DNA from: Rhodobacterales bacterium HKCCE2091
Lineage (GTDB): Bacteria > Pseudomonadota > Alphaproteobacteria > Rhodobacterales > Rhodobacteraceae
Length of the DNA: 64,000 nt
Reading direction: 5' to 3'
Assembly: GCA_015689685.1 (NCBI GenBank)
Contig: WVSL01000011.1
Coordinates: 1 to 64,000 of the forward strand
Shown: positions 63,545 through 64,000 of the stretch, one piece after another
How positions within the stretch are numbered: position 1 is the stretch's first letter
Layout: every line of letters begins with the position of its first letter
Notes under the pieces: generated by a model
What the model was told of the DNA's origin: nothing
What the model saw: the letters and a program-made list of their open reading frames with translations, nothing else
Databases searched by the model: none
Program-made: the position numbers and the translations under genes

Positions 63545-63717
63545 GAATGTGGCAGCGTGGACAATCGCGGCCGGATTCGACCCATTGTCGCCACCTTCCC
63601 GGTCAAACTTCACCTTGTGGCCCAATTCCCGTCGCCTTTGTCGGGAATCAATGTGTGACACGAAACGATGCGATGTTAAATTCCGGCGTCGCCGGGTCCA
63701 GGTAAACAGGTGCCCTG

Positions 63718-64000
63718 ATGCAGAACGCAAACAAGATCCTGACCGTTTCCTACGGCACGTTCTCCTGCACATTGGAAGGGTTCGACGATCCTTTCAACGC
63801 GATGAAGGGGATCGCGGAATACTTCCGCGACCTTGCGGCCGAGGACCGGTATTTTGGCGCCGAACCGCCCACGCCCGACACCGAGATGCTGGAGCGGATC
63901 ACCGAACAGGCGATCCAGTCCCGCGTCGAGGCGCGCCTTTCCGCCACCGGCCTGGTGATCCGCCCGCAGATCGAGCGCGCCGCCGCCGAGGCCGCCGAGG
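63718..64000 (+). CDS. Start of a conserved protein of unknown function (runs off the window)
   Basis: Open frame from the ATG at 63718 to the window end, 94 codons with no stop. It begins [20 protein letters not shown] and continues [31 protein letters not shown], followed by Ala/Glu-rich helix. GC use at third positions matches neighbouring genes, so it is coding. I do not recognise a domain; a cytosolic protein with a long helical region is likely. It is divergent from the thiamine pyrophosphokinase gene. Confidence 0.75.
   Translation, partial: MQNANKILTVSYGTFSCTLEGFDDPFNAMKGIAEYFRDLAAEDRYFGAEPPTPDTEMLERITEQAIQSRVEARLSATGLVIRPQIERAAAEAAE

Noticed and set aside
63545-63717. TPP riboswitch upstream of the thiamine pyrophosphokinase gene
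   Set aside because: No CUGAGA-type or other conserved TPP-aptamer motif is visible; only a simple seven-pair hairpin is present.

Overview
The window is chromosomal DNA from an alphaproteobacterium, most likely a member of the Rhodobacteraceae/Paracoccaceae. The reasons are a high GC content with strongly GC-biased third codon positions, Rhodobacteraceae-type gene neighbourhoods (a ctaC-ctaB-small protein-ctaG-ctaE-surf1-thrC-M16 peptidase-acetyltransferase run divergent from tldD; DUF3572 divergent from a PleD-type regulator; hflK-hflC-DUF2065-degP), and many small families typical of the group (DUF983, DUF1203, DUF1467, DUF3572). I found no rRNA, tRNA, CRISPR array, insertion sequence or prophage module.

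Layout. 0.1-1.3 kb: a lower-GC tyrosine integrase stopped by one amber codon. 1.5-4.0 kb: two exported proteins, one with Gly-Asn repeats and one with a peptidoglycan-binding domain. 4.0-8.8 kb: carnitine-type dehydrogenase and BKACE enzyme (split by a DUF1203 gene), then threonine dehydrogenase and KBL ligase. 8.9-14.8 kb: signalling genes (orphan response regulator, an H-NOX-like protein without heme ligands coupled to an HNOBA-GGDEF diguanylate cyclase, a PleD-like cyclase) with an MttB-like methyltransferase among them. 14.9-17 kb: ECF sigma, anti-sigma, periplasmic sensor-like protein and an EF-hand protein. 17-21.9 kb: DUF983, NUDIX, two transporters, a fatty acid desaturase and a divergent XRE regulator sharing a palindromic operator. 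22.2-31.6 kb: an unusual eroded-dehydrogenase/thioesterase fusion, oxidoreductases, metG, an MFS carrier, an FAD-linked dehydrogenase and an acetyltransferase.

31.6-38.5 kb is the cytochrome c oxidase assembly and structural cluster (subunits II and III, heme O synthase, Cox11, Surf1; subunit I is not here) running into thrC and an M16 peptidase. 38.7-44.9 kb on the plus strand carries tldD, an acetyltransferase, dprA and topA. 45-50.8 kb holds a TetR regulator with twin operators facing a VOC protein, a formate/nitrite-type channel, an EI24 protein, methylmalonyl-CoA epimerase, a response regulator, an acetyltransferase and a hemerythrin. 50.9-54.9 kb contains a probable restriction-modification pair (MT-A70 methyltransferase and BglII/BstYI-like endonuclease) placed around a hydrolase and coupled to aspS. 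55-64 kb holds an FG-GAP protein, a [2Fe-2S] ferredoxin, the degP/DUF2065/hflC/hflK quality-control operon, gor, rpiA, a thiamine pyrophosphokinase gene with a disturbed start, and the beginning of a further gene that leaves the window.

Functional threads: lcdH, BKACE and the thioesterase half of the fusion together would turn L-carnitine into glycine betaine (dehydrocarnitine, betainyl-CoA, betaine). The GGDEF proteins feed c-di-GMP signalling. Most minus-strand clusters use ATGA or TGATG start/stop overlaps, so translational coupling is common. A short interspersed repeat (core CCTCCGGCGG next to an AT-rich box) occurs at least four times between genes.
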